Notes: generated from the letters alone by a model not told the origin. DNA of 20,057 bases from Bordetella parapertussis (GCA_943328885.2 CALQBT020000004.1:1-20057), one strand, 5' to 3'. Numbered from the stretch's first letter, positions 1 through 8,671 are shown. Made by a program: numbers and translations.

Positions 1-388
1 CGCGCATCAGCCGGTCGGCTTGTGCCGGCTCGGCTTTCTGCAAGGCTTGCAGGTACAGGTCCTGGCCTAGGTCGGCCAGCAGCAGAAAGCCACATTGCTC
101 ATCTGAGGCCAGCACTTCGGGCGCATGCAGTCCTGCGCTGCGAATGCGGCCCGCGATGTCGATGAAAGCCCGCACATCCTCTTGCGGTGGCGGGGCGTCC
201 ATCACAACGCGGCTCACGCCGTCAGTGCCCTGGACCCGGAAATAACGTCTGAAACTGGCATCGGCCGAGGCGGGTGCCAGGCTCGCGATGTCGAGATGCA
301 GGCTCTGCGCCAGTGGCGCGAACCAGCGCCAGAACTCGGCTTCGCGTGCAGCGTCAGGCCAGGCGATGGCGGGCATTGCAGGGGTCAT
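1..388 (-). CDS. amgK: AmgK-like N-acetylmuramate/N-acetylglucosamine kinase (aminoglycoside phosphotransferase fold), C-terminal part outside window
   Basis: Reading the minus strand from the ATG at 386-388 gives an open frame of 129 codons that runs off the left edge, so only the N-terminal third is visible. It begins MTPAMPAIAWPDAAREAEFW and contains SFRRYFRV (about residues 46-53), MDAPPPQED (about 67-75) and FLLLADLG (about 105-112). These are typical of the AmgK/aminoglycoside phosphotransferase family, which phosphorylates the anomeric hydroxyl of MurNAc or GlcNAc in cell-wall recycling. The family's catalytic Asp motif would lie beyond the window. In pseudomonads amgK-murU lies divergent from lptD, and the same divergent arrangement is seen here, which supports the call. 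The partner nucleotidyltransferase murU would be expected just outside the window. I infer function from family and context; substrate is not proven. Confidence 0.8.
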   Translation of the reverse strand, partial: MTPAMPAIAWPDAAREAEFWRWFAPLAQSLHLDIASLAPASADASFRRYFRVQGTDGVSRVVMDAPPPQEDVRAFIDIAGRIRSAGLHAPEVLASDEQCGFLLLADLGQDLYLQALQKAEPAQADRLMR

Positions 389-428
389 CGGGGGCGGGTT
401 TGCGCGACATTGGTGGTGGGGCTCGGCA

Positions 429-458
429 TCGCCACCCGGTCAGGCGCTCATGGATAAT
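429..458 (+). promoter_or_regulatory. Possible sigma-70 promoter for lptD
   Basis: GATAAT at 453-458 is a good -10 match. A weak -35 (TCGCCA, 429-434) lies 18 bases upstream. It sits in the short gap between the divergent amgK and lptD genes. If used, transcription would start near 465, downstream of the ATG at 450, which would exclude that ATG as the lptD start. The evidence is pattern matching only. Confidence 0.3.
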
Positions 459-542
459 CTTCTCATTCTACGAACCGCATGCCCAGCGCGGGCCCCGCGG
501 CATGCTGGGGTCTGTAGCGGGCGCCACCCACGTCCTTCCTTC

Positions 543-2921
543 GTGCCAGCCGTTCCCAGCGCAACCTGTCGCACTGCCTGCTTGCCACGCCGTTCGACGA
601 GTCGCGCCCGAGGGCCGCTGCGGGGAGTGTTCGCGGCTTTCGGCAGCCTGATGCTGCATTGGGCCATAGCGGCGGAGCCGGGCTTGGCGCTGCAGCCCAG
701 CACCTGGCTGGCGCCAAGCCCCGCCAGCGAACAATCTGCCCCGCGGCCGACGATCTTGCGTGCCGATGTCCTGCGGGTGCGCCCTGAACTCGATGCCCAG
801 GCTGAAGGCGGGGTTGAATTTCGCCGCGCAGGCACGGTGATCCGTGCCGACCGATTCAGCTACGACGCTGCGCAGGATCTTGCCAGCGCGAAGGGTCAGG
901 TCTGGATCAGCCGCGCCGGCATGCGTTACAACGGTCCGGAGTTGCAGTTGAACGTGAACCGTTTTGAAGGTTTTTTCCTCCAACCTGAGTTCGAATTCCG
1001 CAGCCTCGCTGCCGGCGGCCATGCTGAGCGCATCGACTTTCTTGGCCATGACCGGCTGCGGGCCGAGCGCGCGATCTACACCAGTTGCCCGCGCGACCCC
1101 GACAGCGAGCCCGACTGGTTGCTGCGAACCGACCGGATCCTCCTCGATTTCGCTGCCAACCAGGGCGTGGCGGACGGCGCAGTGTTGCAGTTTTTAGGCC
1201 TACCGATCCTGGGACTGCCGGCGCTGAGTTTTCCTCTGAGCGACGACCGCAAGAGCGGTTGGCTGCCGCCGACGGTGGTGCCGCTGGACAGCCGCAACGG
1301 CTTCACGCTGGCGCTGCCTTTTTACTGGAACATCGCACCCAACCGTGATGCCACCTTGATCCCCACGGTGATGACAAAGCGCGGCCTGGCGCTTGACAGC
1401 GAGTTCCGCTATCTAGAGCCCTTGCACAGCGGTCGGATTCGGCTGAACTGGTTGCCCGAGGATCGCCTGACGGGCAACTCGCGCAAGGCCTGGGACATCG
1501 ACAACCAGGGTCGAATGTTTGACGCCCTGGACTACAGCGCGCACTGGCGCCAGGTCTCCGACGACGCTTACTGGCAGGATTTTCCGCGCTCGCTGCAGAG
1601 CGCGACGGTGCCCAGGCTGCTGACGCAGGATTTCAGCGTCGAACGAGCGCAGAGCACAGGCTTGGGTCTGCTGACGGGTTATGCCAGGATCCAGCAGTGG
1701 CAGGTGTTGCAAACCGGTAGCGGCGCTGATCTGATCGTCTCGCCCTACCAGCGCAGCCCGCAGCTGGGTCTTCGCCTGACGCCTGACCTGTCGCTCGGCC
1801 TGAGGGCAAGGCTTGAAACCGAGGTCAACCACTTCACCCGGCCCGATGCTTCGGCCAGCGCGGTCTTGCCCACCGGTTGGCGTTGGCATGCGTTGGGCCA
1901 GCTCAGCCGGCCGTTTGCCACACCCGGCGCTTGGATCACGCCCAAGCTCATGTTCAACGCCGCCGCCTACGAGATCGACACGGTCGGTGGCGCGAGCGGT
2001 GGGCGCGCCTCGCGCGTGATCCCCACCGCCAGCTTGGACGCCGGCATGGTGTTCGAGCGTCCGGTGACTTGGTTTGGTCGTGACCTGCGGCAGACACTTG
2101 AGCCGCGAATGCTCTACGTCGACACACCGTTCCGCGACCAGTCGAGGCTGCCCAACTTCGACTCTGCAGAGCGTGATTTCAACGGGGTGTCGATTTACGC
2201 CGAAAATACTTTTTCCGGCATAGACCGGGTTTCGGATGCGCACCAGCTCACCGCCGGCGTCACCACTCGGTTGGTCGACGCACAGAGCGGCGCCGAAACC
2301 TTGCGTCTGGGGCTGGCCCAGCGCATCCGGCTGAGCGATCAGCAGGTGGTGCTGAGCGGTGAACCCCAGAGCCGGCGCTTCTCCGATGTGCTGATCGAAG
2401 CCGCCAGCTCGATCTTCAAGCCCTGGACGGCGGATGCTGCGGTGCAATACAACCCTGATTCCAGCCGGGTGGTGCGCTCGATCATCGGCGCGCGTTACTC
2501 GCCGGCACCCTTCCACACCCTGAGCGCCCGATACCGTCTGGCCAGTGGCTTGTCCGAGCAGGTGGAACTGGGCTGGCAATGGCCGGTCTACGGCGGTACG
2601 GCCAAGCCGATTGGCGCGGCCAGCGGTTGCGGGGGAACGCTGTATGCGGTGGGTCGGACGAATTACAGCCTGAAGGACAGCCGGATGACCGATGCCACCG
2701 TCGGTGCCGAGTACGACGCTGGCTGCTGGATTGCTCGCGTGGTGGCCGAGCGGATCTCTACCGGACGGGCCGAGGCCAGCACAAGGCTGTTGCTGCAACT
2801 CGAGCTGGTGGGCCTGTCGCGTCTGGGTGCCAACCCGCTTCAGGTGTTGAAGGACAATATCCCTGGCTACCGGCTGCTGCGCGAACCGGGCAAAGCCTCG
2901 ATCCCTACCTCTGAGCCATGA
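543..2921 (+). CDS. lptD: LPS-assembly protein LptD
   Basis: LptD is the outer-membrane beta-barrel that, with lipoprotein LptE, inserts lipopolysaccharide into the outer leaflet. After a signal peptide (hydrophobic core GVFAAFGSLMLHWAIA, likely cleavage before AEPG) comes the periplasmic OstA/LptA-like jellyroll (VEFRRAGTVIRADRFSYD, AKGQVWISRAG). Then follows the long barrel domain, with motifs such as FPLSDDRKSGWLPPT and LPFYWNIAPNRDATLIPT. The open frame extends upstream to 288, and its start is uncertain. ATG 450 would put about 57 Arg/Pro-rich residues before the signal core. GTG 543 (792 aa, close to the 784 of E. coli) or TTG 582 (779 aa) fit a signal peptide better. No candidate has a clear ribosome binding site. 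The stop overlaps the surA start (ATGA, 2918-2921), so the two are probably co-translated. Family assignment is firm. Confidence 0.93.
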   Translation: MPAVPSATCRTACLPRRSTSRARGPLRGVFAAFGSLMLHWAIAAEPGLALQPSTWLAPSPASEQSAPRPTILRADVLRVRPELDAQAEGGVEFRRAGTVIRADRFSYDAAQDLASAKGQVWISRAGMRYNGPELQLNVNRFEGFFLQPEFEFRSLAAGGHAERIDFLGHDRLRAERAIYTSCPRDPDSEPDWLLRTDRILLDFAANQGVADGAVLQFLGLPILGLPALSFPLSDDRKSGWLPPTVVPLDSRNGFTLALPFYWNIAPNRDATLIPTVMTKRGLALDSEFRYLEPLHSGRIRLNWLPEDRLTGNSRKAWDIDNQGRMFDALDYSAHWRQVSDDAYWQDFPRSLQSATVPRLLTQDFSVERAQSTGLGLLTGYARIQQWQVLQTGSGADLIVSPYQRSPQLGLRLTPDLSLGLRARLETEVNHFTRPDASASAVLPTGWRWHALGQLSRPFATPGAWITPKLMFNAAAYEIDTVGGASGGRASRVIPTASLDAGMVFERPVTWFGRDLRQTLEPRMLYVDTPFRDQSRLPNFDSAERDFNGVSIYAENTFSGIDRVSDAHQLTAGVTTRLVDAQSGAETLRLGLAQRIRLSDQQVVLSGEPQSRRFSDVLIEAASSIFKPWTADAAVQYNPDSSRVVRSIIGARYSPAPFHTLSARYRLASGLSEQVELGWQWPVYGGTAKPIGAASGCGGTLYAVGRTNYSLKDSRMTDATVGAEYDAGCWIARVVAERISTGRAEASTRLLLQLELVGLSRLGANPLQVLKDNIPGYRLLREPGKASIPTSEP

Positions 2922-4249
2922 CCCACAACCATCTCTCTCATTGCCTGCGCGCCTCGCTGCTGGGCATGGCCGGCGCGGTCTGTCTCTCGGCCACACCTGC
3001 GGCGACACCGGCGGTGCGCAACAACCTCAGCGGCGATTTCATCGTTGCCGTGGTCAATACCGAGGCCGTGACCTCAGTCGAAGTGGCACAGCGCATCGAG
3101 CGCCTGGGCGCTGAGCTCAGGCGTGTCGGCGGCAATCCGCCCGAGGCTGAAGTGCTGCGCCAGCAGGTACTCGACAGTTTGATCGACGAGCGGGTCCAGA
3201 TCACGTTTGCACGCGAGGTGGGCCAGAAGGTCGACGATGCGGAGATCGACCGTGCGGTGGCGAATGTAGCGGCGCAAAACCAGATCTCGGTGCCGCAGTT
3301 GCGCGATCGACTGCGCAGCGAGGGCATGGACATGGTGCGCTTTCGCAGCAACTTGCGCGACCAGTTGTTGGTCGAACGGGTGCGTGAGCGTGAGGTGAAT
3401 TCGCGCATCCGCATCACCGATGCCGACATCGACAGATTGCTCGACGAGCGCCGCGCCAAGGCATCGACCCAAGTGCAGCTCAACCTGGCGCAGATTCTGG
3501 TCACGATTGCCGAAGGCGCGAGCGCCGAGGTGCAGGCGCAGCGCCAGGCACGCGCCGACCAAGCGCTGGCCCGATTGCGGGGGGGCGAGGATTTCGCCAA
3601 ACTGGCGCGCGAAATCAGCGAGGACAGCAATCGCGCGGGGGGTGGCGAAATCGGCCTGAGGCCGCTGGACCGGTTGCCCGACCTGTTCGTTGAAGCCGCT
3701 CGTGACTTGGCGGTGGGGCAGTCGTCGAGCCGGCTGCTGCGCAGTGCCGCGGGGCTGCACATTCTCAAGCTGATCGACCGCCAGCAAGCCGACGCTTTCC
3801 AGGTCACCCAGACCAAGGCCAGGCACATCCTGCTGCGCTTGTCGGACCGCGCGCAACTGGCGGCGGTGAGTCGTCGCCTCGATGATCTGCGCCGACAGAT
3901 CGAGCGCGGTGACAAGACCTTCGAGGATCTGGCGCGTGAGGTGTCCGAGGATGGGTCGGCCTCAGGCGGCGGCGATCTGGGCTGGGCTTCGCCCGGCCAG
4001 TTCGTTCCGGAGTTCGAGGACGCGATGACCAAGCTGGCGCCGGGTGGCCTCTCGCCCCCGGTGGTGTCGCGCTTCGGTGTGCATCTGATCCAGGTGGTGG
4101 AGCGGCGCAGCATCATTGCCGATCCGAAACAGGTGCGCGATCAAGCCCGCAACCAGTTGCGCGAGGCCAGGTTCGAACAGGCTTATAACGATTGGGCCAA
4201 GGAGTTGCGCTTGCGCGCCTACATCGAGATGCGCGAGCCTCCGCAGTGA
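2918..4249 (+). CDS. surA: Periplasmic chaperone and peptidyl-prolyl isomerase SurA
   Basis: SurA escorts unfolded outer-membrane proteins, LptD among them, across the periplasm. The 443-residue product starts with a Sec signal ([19 protein letters not shown]), followed by the SurA N-terminal chaperone domain (about 40-180, beginning [20 protein letters not shown]). Two parvulin domains follow. The first (about 185-290) contains [22 protein letters not shown] and GLHILKL. The second (about 295-405) contains [29 protein letters not shown] and [12 protein letters not shown], and is the closer match to active parvulins. The first has RPLDRLP where the second has ASPGQFVP, consistent with the usual weak or inactive first domain. 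The start codon overlaps the lptD stop by four bases, and placing the chaperone directly behind its main client is the conserved arrangement. rsmA follows after 37 bases. Confidence 0.96.
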   Translation: MTHNHLSHCLRASLLGMAGAVCLSATPAATPAVRNNLSGDFIVAVVNTEAVTSVEVAQRIERLGAELRRVGGNPPEAEVLRQQVLDSLIDERVQITFAREVGQKVDDAEIDRAVANVAAQNQISVPQLRDRLRSEGMDMVRFRSNLRDQLLVERVREREVNSRIRITDADIDRLLDERRAKASTQVQLNLAQILVTIAEGASAEVQAQRQARADQALARLRGGEDFAKLAREISEDSNRAGGGEIGLRPLDRLPDLFVEAARDLAVGQSSSRLLRSAAGLHILKLIDRQQADAFQVTQTKARHILLRLSDRAQLAAVSRRLDDLRRQIERGDKTFEDLAREVSEDGSASGGGDLGWASPGQFVPEFEDAMTKLAPGGLSPPVVSRFGVHLIQVVERRSIIADPKQVRDQARNQLREARFEQAYNDWAKELRLRAYIEMREPPQ

Positions 4250-4286
4250 GGATGGTTCAAGCGCGGCCTGCGGCGCCTGCCTGCGC

Positions 4287-5054
4287 ATGAAGCACCTTGC
4301 CCGCAAACGCTTTGGTCAGCACTTCCTGGTCGATCCGGGTGTGATCGAGGCGATCGTTCGAGAGATCGCGCCCAAGCCAGGGGACGCGCTGATCGAGATC
4401 GGCCCGGGCTTGGGCGCCCTGACCCAGCCGCTGCTCGAACGCTGCGGTGCACTCACCGTGATCGAACTCGACCGTGACCTGGCCGCGCGTTGGCGCCAGC
4501 GTCCGGGCGTGGCCGTGATCGAGTCCGATGTACTGAAAGTCGATTTCTCGGCGATCGCCGGTGCAGCGGGTCAGTCGCTGCGGGTGGTGGGCAATCTGCC
4601 CTACAACATCTCAACACCGATTCTTTTTCATCTGCTGGCCGTCGCGCCGCAGGTGCGCGACCAGCACTTCATGCTGCAAAAAGAGGTGGTCGATCGGATG
4701 GCGGCCGCGCCCGGGCGCAAGGATTTTGGCCGTCTGACCGTGATGCTGCAGTGGCGTTACAGCATCGAAGCCTTGTTTGACGTCGCGCCGGCTGCGTTCG
4801 ATCCGCCCCCGCGGGTTGATTCGGCCATCGTGCGAATGCGGCCTCTGGCCATGCCGCCACAGCTCGATGAAGCCAGGCTGCAAGCCTTGGTGACGCTGGC
4901 CTTTTCGCAGCGCCGCAAGCTGTTGCGTCACACCTTGGGGCGCTGGCTCGACGAGCAGGGTTTTGCGGGCAACTTCGATGTCCAGCGACGCGCTGAGGAA
5001 GTGCCGGTGGCCGAGTACGTGGCGCTGACGCAAGCGGTTTCATCCCAGCGCTGA
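4287..5054 (+). CDS. rsmA: 16S rRNA (adenine1518-N6/adenine1519-N6)-dimethyltransferase RsmA (KsgA)
   Basis: RsmA uses S-adenosylmethionine to dimethylate two adjacent adenosines in helix 45 of 16S rRNA during late 30S maturation, in the cytoplasm. The 255-residue product starts [20 protein letters not shown], the standard N-terminus of the family, which fixes the start at 4287 although the frame is open back to 4116. SAM-binding motif I is [12 protein letters not shown] (36-47). The catalytic NLPY motif is at 103-106 ([15 protein letters not shown]). [12 protein letters not shown] and [14 protein letters not shown] are further family signatures, and [12 protein letters not shown] marks the C-terminal domain. 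It follows surA after 37 bases with no pdxA between them, and a hairpin lies just downstream. Length and motifs are normal. Confidence 0.96.
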   Translation: MKHLARKRFGQHFLVDPGVIEAIVREIAPKPGDALIEIGPGLGALTQPLLERCGALTVIELDRDLAARWRQRPGVAVIESDVLKVDFSAIAGAAGQSLRVVGNLPYNISTPILFHLLAVAPQVRDQHFMLQKEVVDRMAAAPGRKDFGRLTVMLQWRYSIEALFDVAPAAFDPPPRVDSAIVRMRPLAMPPQLDEARLQALVTLAFSQRRKLLRHTLGRWLDEQGFAGNFDVQRRAEEVPVAEYVALTQAVSSQR

Positions 5055-5060
5055 ACGACG

Positions 5061-5082
5061 ACAGCGCCCCTCGGGGCGCTGT
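5061..5082. terminator. Strong hairpin after rsmA, probable terminator between convergent genes
   Basis: ACAGCGCCCC at 5061-5070 and GGGGCGCTGT at 5073-5082 form a perfect 10-bp inverted repeat around a 2-base centre. It begins six bases after the rsmA stop, in the gap between rsmA (+) and the convergent barstar gene (-). No T-run follows on either strand, so it is not a textbook intrinsic terminator. Position and stem strength favour a termination or transcript-end role. Confidence 0.5.
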
Positions 5083-5117
5083 GATCTGGTTCAGGCTTGG
5101 GTCGAAGTGCTTGTCAG

Positions 5118-5684
5118 TCAGGCTGCGGACAGCCACATCGCAGTGTCGAAAGCGCTGCTCATCATCGGCATGTTGGTGCCGAAGTTGGGGTTGTTGCCAC
5201 TCTTGGCAACGGTCTTGGTGGGCGGTTTTTCGGGCACCGGCGCAACATCGTTGGCACGCTCCCAGGCGCTGGTCTCGGTGCTGCGGGCCACGGCAAAAGA
5301 ATAAAAACAACGGAACGGAATGCGCTTTTCGGCCCAAAAATCGGCTGTGTCGCGGAAGACGTCAAGCAACTGTTCGCGCGCTTCGCGGTCGAACTTGACG
5401 CTGTCGGGCAACTGCTCGAGCACCACCACAAAACCGGGTTGCTGTCCGGCGCGGCTCACCAGATCGGTCATGCAGTCGAACAGCGCGTCGAGATTCTTGC
5501 CGAAATGGGCCGGAAACAGGAATGATTCGGCGATCTTGTCCAGCACATCTTGCTTCGATTGCGCGTCGGCCAAGTTGGCGTACAAGAAATGTTGGCCATC
5601 GTTCTCGGCGGCTTGCATCAAGTCTTCGACACGGTAGGCGCGGATCGCCTGCACGATATTGGGACGGACAGTCTGCAGCAGCAT
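5118..5684 (-). CDS. Barstar-family ribonuclease inhibitor
   Basis: This 188-residue protein should bind and block the ribonuclease encoded just upstream, protecting the producing cell. The barstar signature is HFGKNLDALFDCMTDL. It aligns with the barnase-binding helix of Bacillus barstar, keeping the two aspartates equivalent to barstar D35 and D39 (here D66 and D70), with Phe in place of barstar Trp38. REAREQLLDVF carries a Glu in the place of barstar E76. The start is ATG 5684: GGAGGA at 5693-5698 lies eight bases upstream, whereas the in-frame GTG at 5690 is too close to it. The inhibitor core ends near residue 131. The last ~55 residues are Pro/Asn/Met-rich, look unstructured and are absent from classical barstar (about 90 aa). 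The gene starts 45 bases after the ribonuclease stop on the same strand, so the two probably form an operon. No signal peptide is visible, as expected for a cytoplasmic immunity protein. Confidence 0.85.
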   Translation of the reverse strand: MLLQTVRPNIVQAIRAYRVEDLMQAAENDGQHFLYANLADAQSKQDVLDKIAESFLFPAHFGKNLDALFDCMTDLVSRAGQQPGFVVVLEQLPDSVKFDREAREQLLDVFRDTADFWAEKRIPFRCFYSFAVARSTETSAWERANDVAPVPEKPPTKTVAKSGNNPNFGTNMPMMSSAFDTAMWLSAA

Positions 5685-5692
5685 GGTCACGT

Positions 5693-5698
5693 TCCTCC
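5693..5698 (-). promoter_or_regulatory. Shine-Dalgarno site of the barstar gene
   Basis: GGAGGA on the minus strand is eight bases upstream of ATG 5682-5684 and only two bases from the in-frame GTG 5688-5690. It therefore decides the start at 5684. It is one of the few strong ribosome binding sites in the window, which would suit plentiful inhibitor synthesis. Confidence 0.7.
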
Positions 5699-5729
5699 AG
5701 GGTCAATGAGGGTCTGAATCAATCGCCGA

Positions 5730-6140
5730 TCAAGGCGCAATGAGCCTGAAGCTCGCGTAGTGATCGGCAGTGTAGTAACAGGCATCAGGTTGTTGGGGCC
5801 GTTTGCCGCCGCAGACAATGCGGCGGGCACCTCGGTCATGCGCGCCCGCCGTCGCCACCGTGTATTCGCGGTAAAAACCGCGCTCGCGTCGTGGCAATTG
5901 GCGCTCGAAATTGCCGAAAATTCCGCTGTCCTTGGTGTAAGGGAACGGTCCACCGGCGTGGATCAAGCGCTGCGTTTGCTGGGCTTCAAGCGGTAGCGTT
6001 GCCAGCGCCACCGTCTGCACCCCCTCAGCCGGCTCTTTGGACCCGGCTTGGCCACCCAGCAGCAGCACCGCCACCGTCATCAAAACCAAGCCCAGCTTGC
6101 GCGGCGGCTTGAAGATGGATGACCGAACGGCCTGGTTCAC
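5730..6140 (-). CDS. Exported guanyl-specific ribonuclease, barnase/RNase Sa (N1/T1) family
   Basis: This small 136-residue protein has a basic N-terminus and a hydrophobic stretch (about 15-30, KLGLVLMTVAVLLLGG), so it is probably exported or membrane-anchored. The catalytic domain (about 48-136) matches microbial ribonucleases that cleave RNA 3' of guanosine. LPLEAQQTQRLIHAGGPFPY is followed by SGIFGNFERQLP and then YREYTV, GARRIV and DHYASFRLI. The expected general base Glu92, Arg106/Arg107 and general acid His127 are all present, so it should be active. Cys110 and Cys121 could form a disulfide after export. The start is a GTG (6138-6140) with a modest AGGG seven bases upstream. A barstar gene follows by 45 bases, which strongly supports a toxic RNase with a dedicated inhibitor. 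Base composition is lower in GC than the flanks. Whether it serves competition, nutrient RNA digestion or something else cannot be told from sequence. Confidence 0.85.
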   Translation of the reverse strand: MNQAVRSSIFKPPRKLGLVLMTVAVLLLGGQAGSKEPAEGVQTVALATLPLEAQQTQRLIHAGGPFPYTKDSGIFGNFERQLPRRERGFYREYTVATAGAHDRGARRIVCGGKRPQQPDACYYTADHYASFRLIAP

Positions 6141-6167
6141 TGGTTTACCCTGAATTCTGTGAGCGCA

Positions 6168-6196
6168 ATGTTACCGGAATGCCCCTGAAAACTCAA
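6168..6196 (-). promoter_or_regulatory. Candidate sigma-70 promoter of the ribonuclease-barstar operon
   Basis: On the minus strand TTGAGT (6191-6196) and TAACAT (6168-6173) are separated by exactly 17 bases. Each hexamer matches four of six consensus positions. Transcription would start near 6160, about 20 bases before the GTG start. The rest of the 6141-6350 gap between this operon and the maeB stop shows no other convincing feature and no clear maeB terminator. Confidence 0.5.
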
Positions 6197-6350
6197 GCCA
6201 TTGCCTCATATTTGGGCAAAAACGAAGGGTATTGGCGGGACAATTCGCATCTAATGCCGGGCTCGGCTTGAATCGCCAACCGCTCTGTCGGCGGGACGGA
6301 TCCAGACGCCGGTCAAGCCTGCTGCGGTCGGGCAGCGCTTTGGTCCGGAT

Positions 6351-8645
6351 TTAACGGGCGGCGTTGGCGTCGGCCACGGTCAGGGCTGTCATGTTGACGA
6401 TGCGGCGCACGGTGGCCGAGGGCGTCAGGATGTGCGCCGGCTTGGCCGCGCCGAGCAGTACTGGGCCGATTGCGATGCCGCCACCGGCGGCGGTCTTGAG
6501 CAAGTTGTACGAAATATTGGCCGCGTCGATGTTGGGCAGCACCAGCAGGTTGGCCTCGCCAGTCAGCGCTGACCGTGGCATCAACTCGTGTCGGTAGGCT
6601 GCGTCGAGCGCTGCGTCGCCGTGCATCTCGCCGTCCACCTCCAGCCAGGGCGCACTGGACTGGATCAGTGCCAGGGCTTCGCGCATCTTGACCGCTGAGG
6701 GTTGGTTGCTCGAACCAAAGTTTGAATGCGACAACAGCGCGGCTTTGGGCTGCACGCCGAAGCGAAGCATTTCCTCCGCCGCCAGGATCGTGATCTCGGC
6801 CAGTTGCTCGGCCGTCGGGTCGTAGTTGACATGGGTGTCTACCAGGAAGACCTGGCGACCCGGCAGGACCAGCCCGTTCATGCACGCGTAGGTATTGACA
6901 CCCGCACGCCGGCCGATGATCTGGTCGATGTGGGCCAGGTGCTGGTTGGTCGAGCCCCAGGTGCCGCAGATCATGCCGTCGACCTCGCCCTTGTGCAGCA
7001 GCATGCAGGTGATCAGCGTCAGGCGGCGGCGCATCTCGATCTTGGCAAATTGCTCGGTCACGCCCTTGCGCTCGGTCAGGCGGTGGTAGCTCTGCCAGTA
7101 GTCGCGGTAGCGTGGGTCATCGTCGATGTTGACGATCTCGTAATCGCGGCCCTGCTGCAGGCGCAAACCGAGTTTGTCGATCCGTGCTTTGATGACCGTC
7201 GCACGCCCAACCAGCCAGGGGTGGGCCAGACCTTCGTCGACCACCACCTGCACCGCGCGCAGCACGCGGCGGTCCTCGCCTTCGGCGAAGGCGACGTTCT
7301 TGCGTTGAGCGCGCTTGGCCACTGAGAAGATCGGCTTCATCGCGTTGCCCGAGGCGTAGACAAAGCTCTGCAGCTTTTCTTCGTAGGCCTCGTAGTCTGT
7401 CACCGGACGTGCAGCGACACCTGAATCGAAAGCCGCGCGCGCCACTGCGGGTGCGATTTTCATCATCAGCCGCGGATCAAACGGCTTCGGGATCAAGTAC
7501 TCGGGGCCGAAGCTCAGCGTCATGCCGGCGTAAGCTGCGGCGACCACATCGTTCTGCTCGGCCTGGGCCAGGTCGGCGATTGCGTGCACCGCAGCGATTT
7601 CCATCAGGTCGGTGATCGTGGTCGCGCCCGAATCCAATGCCCCGCGGAAGATGTAAGGGAAACACAGGACGTTGTTGACCTGGTTCGGGTAGTCGGTGCG
7701 GCCGGTGGCCATGATGGCGTCGTCGCGCACCGCTTTGACCTCCTCGGGCATGATCTCCGGTGTCGGGTTGGCCAGCGCAAAGATCAGCGGATTCGCGGCC
7801 ATCGTCGCTACCGCCGAGCCTTTGAGCACGCCGCCGGCCGACAGTCCCAGGAATACATCGGCGCCGACCATCGCTTCGGCCAGAGTTCGCAACGGTGTGT
7901 CCTGCACAAACTCGGATTTGTCGGGGTCCATCAACTCGACCCGACCCCGGTAGACCACACCCGCCAGGTCGGTGACGAAGATATTTTTCTTGGGCAGGCC
8001 GAGTTTGACCAGCAGGTTCAGGCAGGCCAGCGCGGCGGCGCCTGCGCCCGAGGTCACGAGCTTGATCTCGTCGATCTTCTTGCCCACCACCTTCAGGCCG
8101 TTGAGCAGCGCTGCGCCGACGACGATCGCCGTGCCGTGCTGGTCGTCGTGGAAGACGGGGATTTTCATGCGCTCACGCAGCTTGCGCTCGACATAGAAGC
8201 AGTCGGGTGCCTTGATGTCTTCGAGGTTGATACCGCCGAAAGTGGGTTCTAGCGCTGCGATGATGTCGACCAATTTGTCGACATTGAGTTCGTTGACTTC
8301 CAGGTCGAAGACGTCGATGCCGGCGAACTTCTTGAACAGCACCGCCTTGCCCTCCATCACGGGCTTGGATGCCAGCGGGCCGATGTTGCCCAGGCCAAGC
8401 ACGGCGGTGCCGTTGGTGACGACCGCGACCAGGTTGCCGCGTGCGGTGTAGCGCCAGGCGTTGGCCGGGTCGGCGACGATCTCCTCGCAGGCCGCGGCCA
8501 CCCCTGGCGAGTAGGCCAGCGCGAGGTCATGCTGGTTGACCATCTGCTTGGTCGCGGCGATCGCCACTTTGCCCGGCGTTGGGAACTCGTGATATTCGAG
8601 TGCAGCGCGACGTAATTCAGCGCTTTTTTCTTCGCGAGTGGGCAT
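6351..8645 (-). CDS. maeB: NADP-dependent malic enzyme (MaeB type, with phosphotransacetylase-like C-terminal domain)
   Basis: This enzyme oxidatively decarboxylates malate to pyruvate with NADP reduction, linking C4-dicarboxylate use to pyruvate and NADPH supply in the cytoplasm. The 764-residue product has the full three-part MaeB layout. The malic domain (about 1-160) contains [16 protein letters not shown] with Tyr45, [20 protein letters not shown], and [11 protein letters not shown]. The NAD(P)-binding domain (about 165-410) contains [20 protein letters not shown] and the nucleotide-binding stretch [15 protein letters not shown]. The C-terminal phosphate-acetyltransferase-like region (about 430-764) contains [21 protein letters not shown] and [18 protein letters not shown]. 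In related enzymes this last domain is regulatory, responding to acetyl-CoA, rather than catalytic. The ATG at 8645 has AGGA a few bases upstream. The gene is divergent from a DctS/DctR-like two-component pair, which suggests shared dicarboxylate-responsive control. Confidence 0.96.
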   Translation of the reverse strand: MPTREEKSAELRRAALEYHEFPTPGKVAIAATKQMVNQHDLALAYSPGVAAACEEIVADPANAWRYTARGNLVAVVTNGTAVLGLGNIGPLASKPVMEGKAVLFKKFAGIDVFDLEVNELNVDKLVDIIAALEPTFGGINLEDIKAPDCFYVERKLRERMKIPVFHDDQHGTAIVVGAALLNGLKVVGKKIDEIKLVTSGAGAAALACLNLLVKLGLPKKNIFVTDLAGVVYRGRVELMDPDKSEFVQDTPLRTLAEAMVGADVFLGLSAGGVLKGSAVATMAANPLIFALANPTPEIMPEEVKAVRDDAIMATGRTDYPNQVNNVLCFPYIFRGALDSGATTITDLMEIAAVHAIADLAQAEQNDVVAAAYAGMTLSFGPEYLIPKPFDPRLMMKIAPAVARAAFDSGVAARPVTDYEAYEEKLQSFVYASGNAMKPIFSVAKRAQRKNVAFAEGEDRRVLRAVQVVVDEGLAHPWLVGRATVIKARIDKLGLRLQQGRDYEIVNIDDDPRYRDYWQSYHRLTERKGVTEQFAKIEMRRRLTLITCMLLHKGEVDGMICGTWGSTNQHLAHIDQIIGRRAGVNTYACMNGLVLPGRQVFLVDTHVNYDPTAEQLAEITILAAEEMLRFGVQPKAALLSHSNFGSSNQPSAVKMREALALIQSSAPWLEVDGEMHGDAALDAAYRHELMPRSALTGEANLLVLPNIDAANISYNLLKTAAGGGIAIGPVLLGAAKPAHILTPSATVRRIVNMTALTVADANAAR

Positions 8646-8671
8646 GGGGGATCCTGATCGTCGGCTGGGGG

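Noticed and set aside
1413..3008. 531-codon open frame on the minus strand opposite lptD
   Set aside because: The translation is Arg/Gln/Gly-rich with no recognisable domain, and it runs antisense to a well-conserved LptD. It is a typical shadow frame in GC-rich DNA.
5107..5398. Plus-strand frames opposite the barstar gene
   Set aside because: The minus-strand frame has the barstar signature and a good ribosome binding site, so these are shadows.
6241..6350. Possible maeB terminator in the gap downstream of its stop
   Set aside because: Only short 4-bp inverted repeats (GCCG/CGGC and CGCC/GGCG) are present and no T-run follows on the minus strand.
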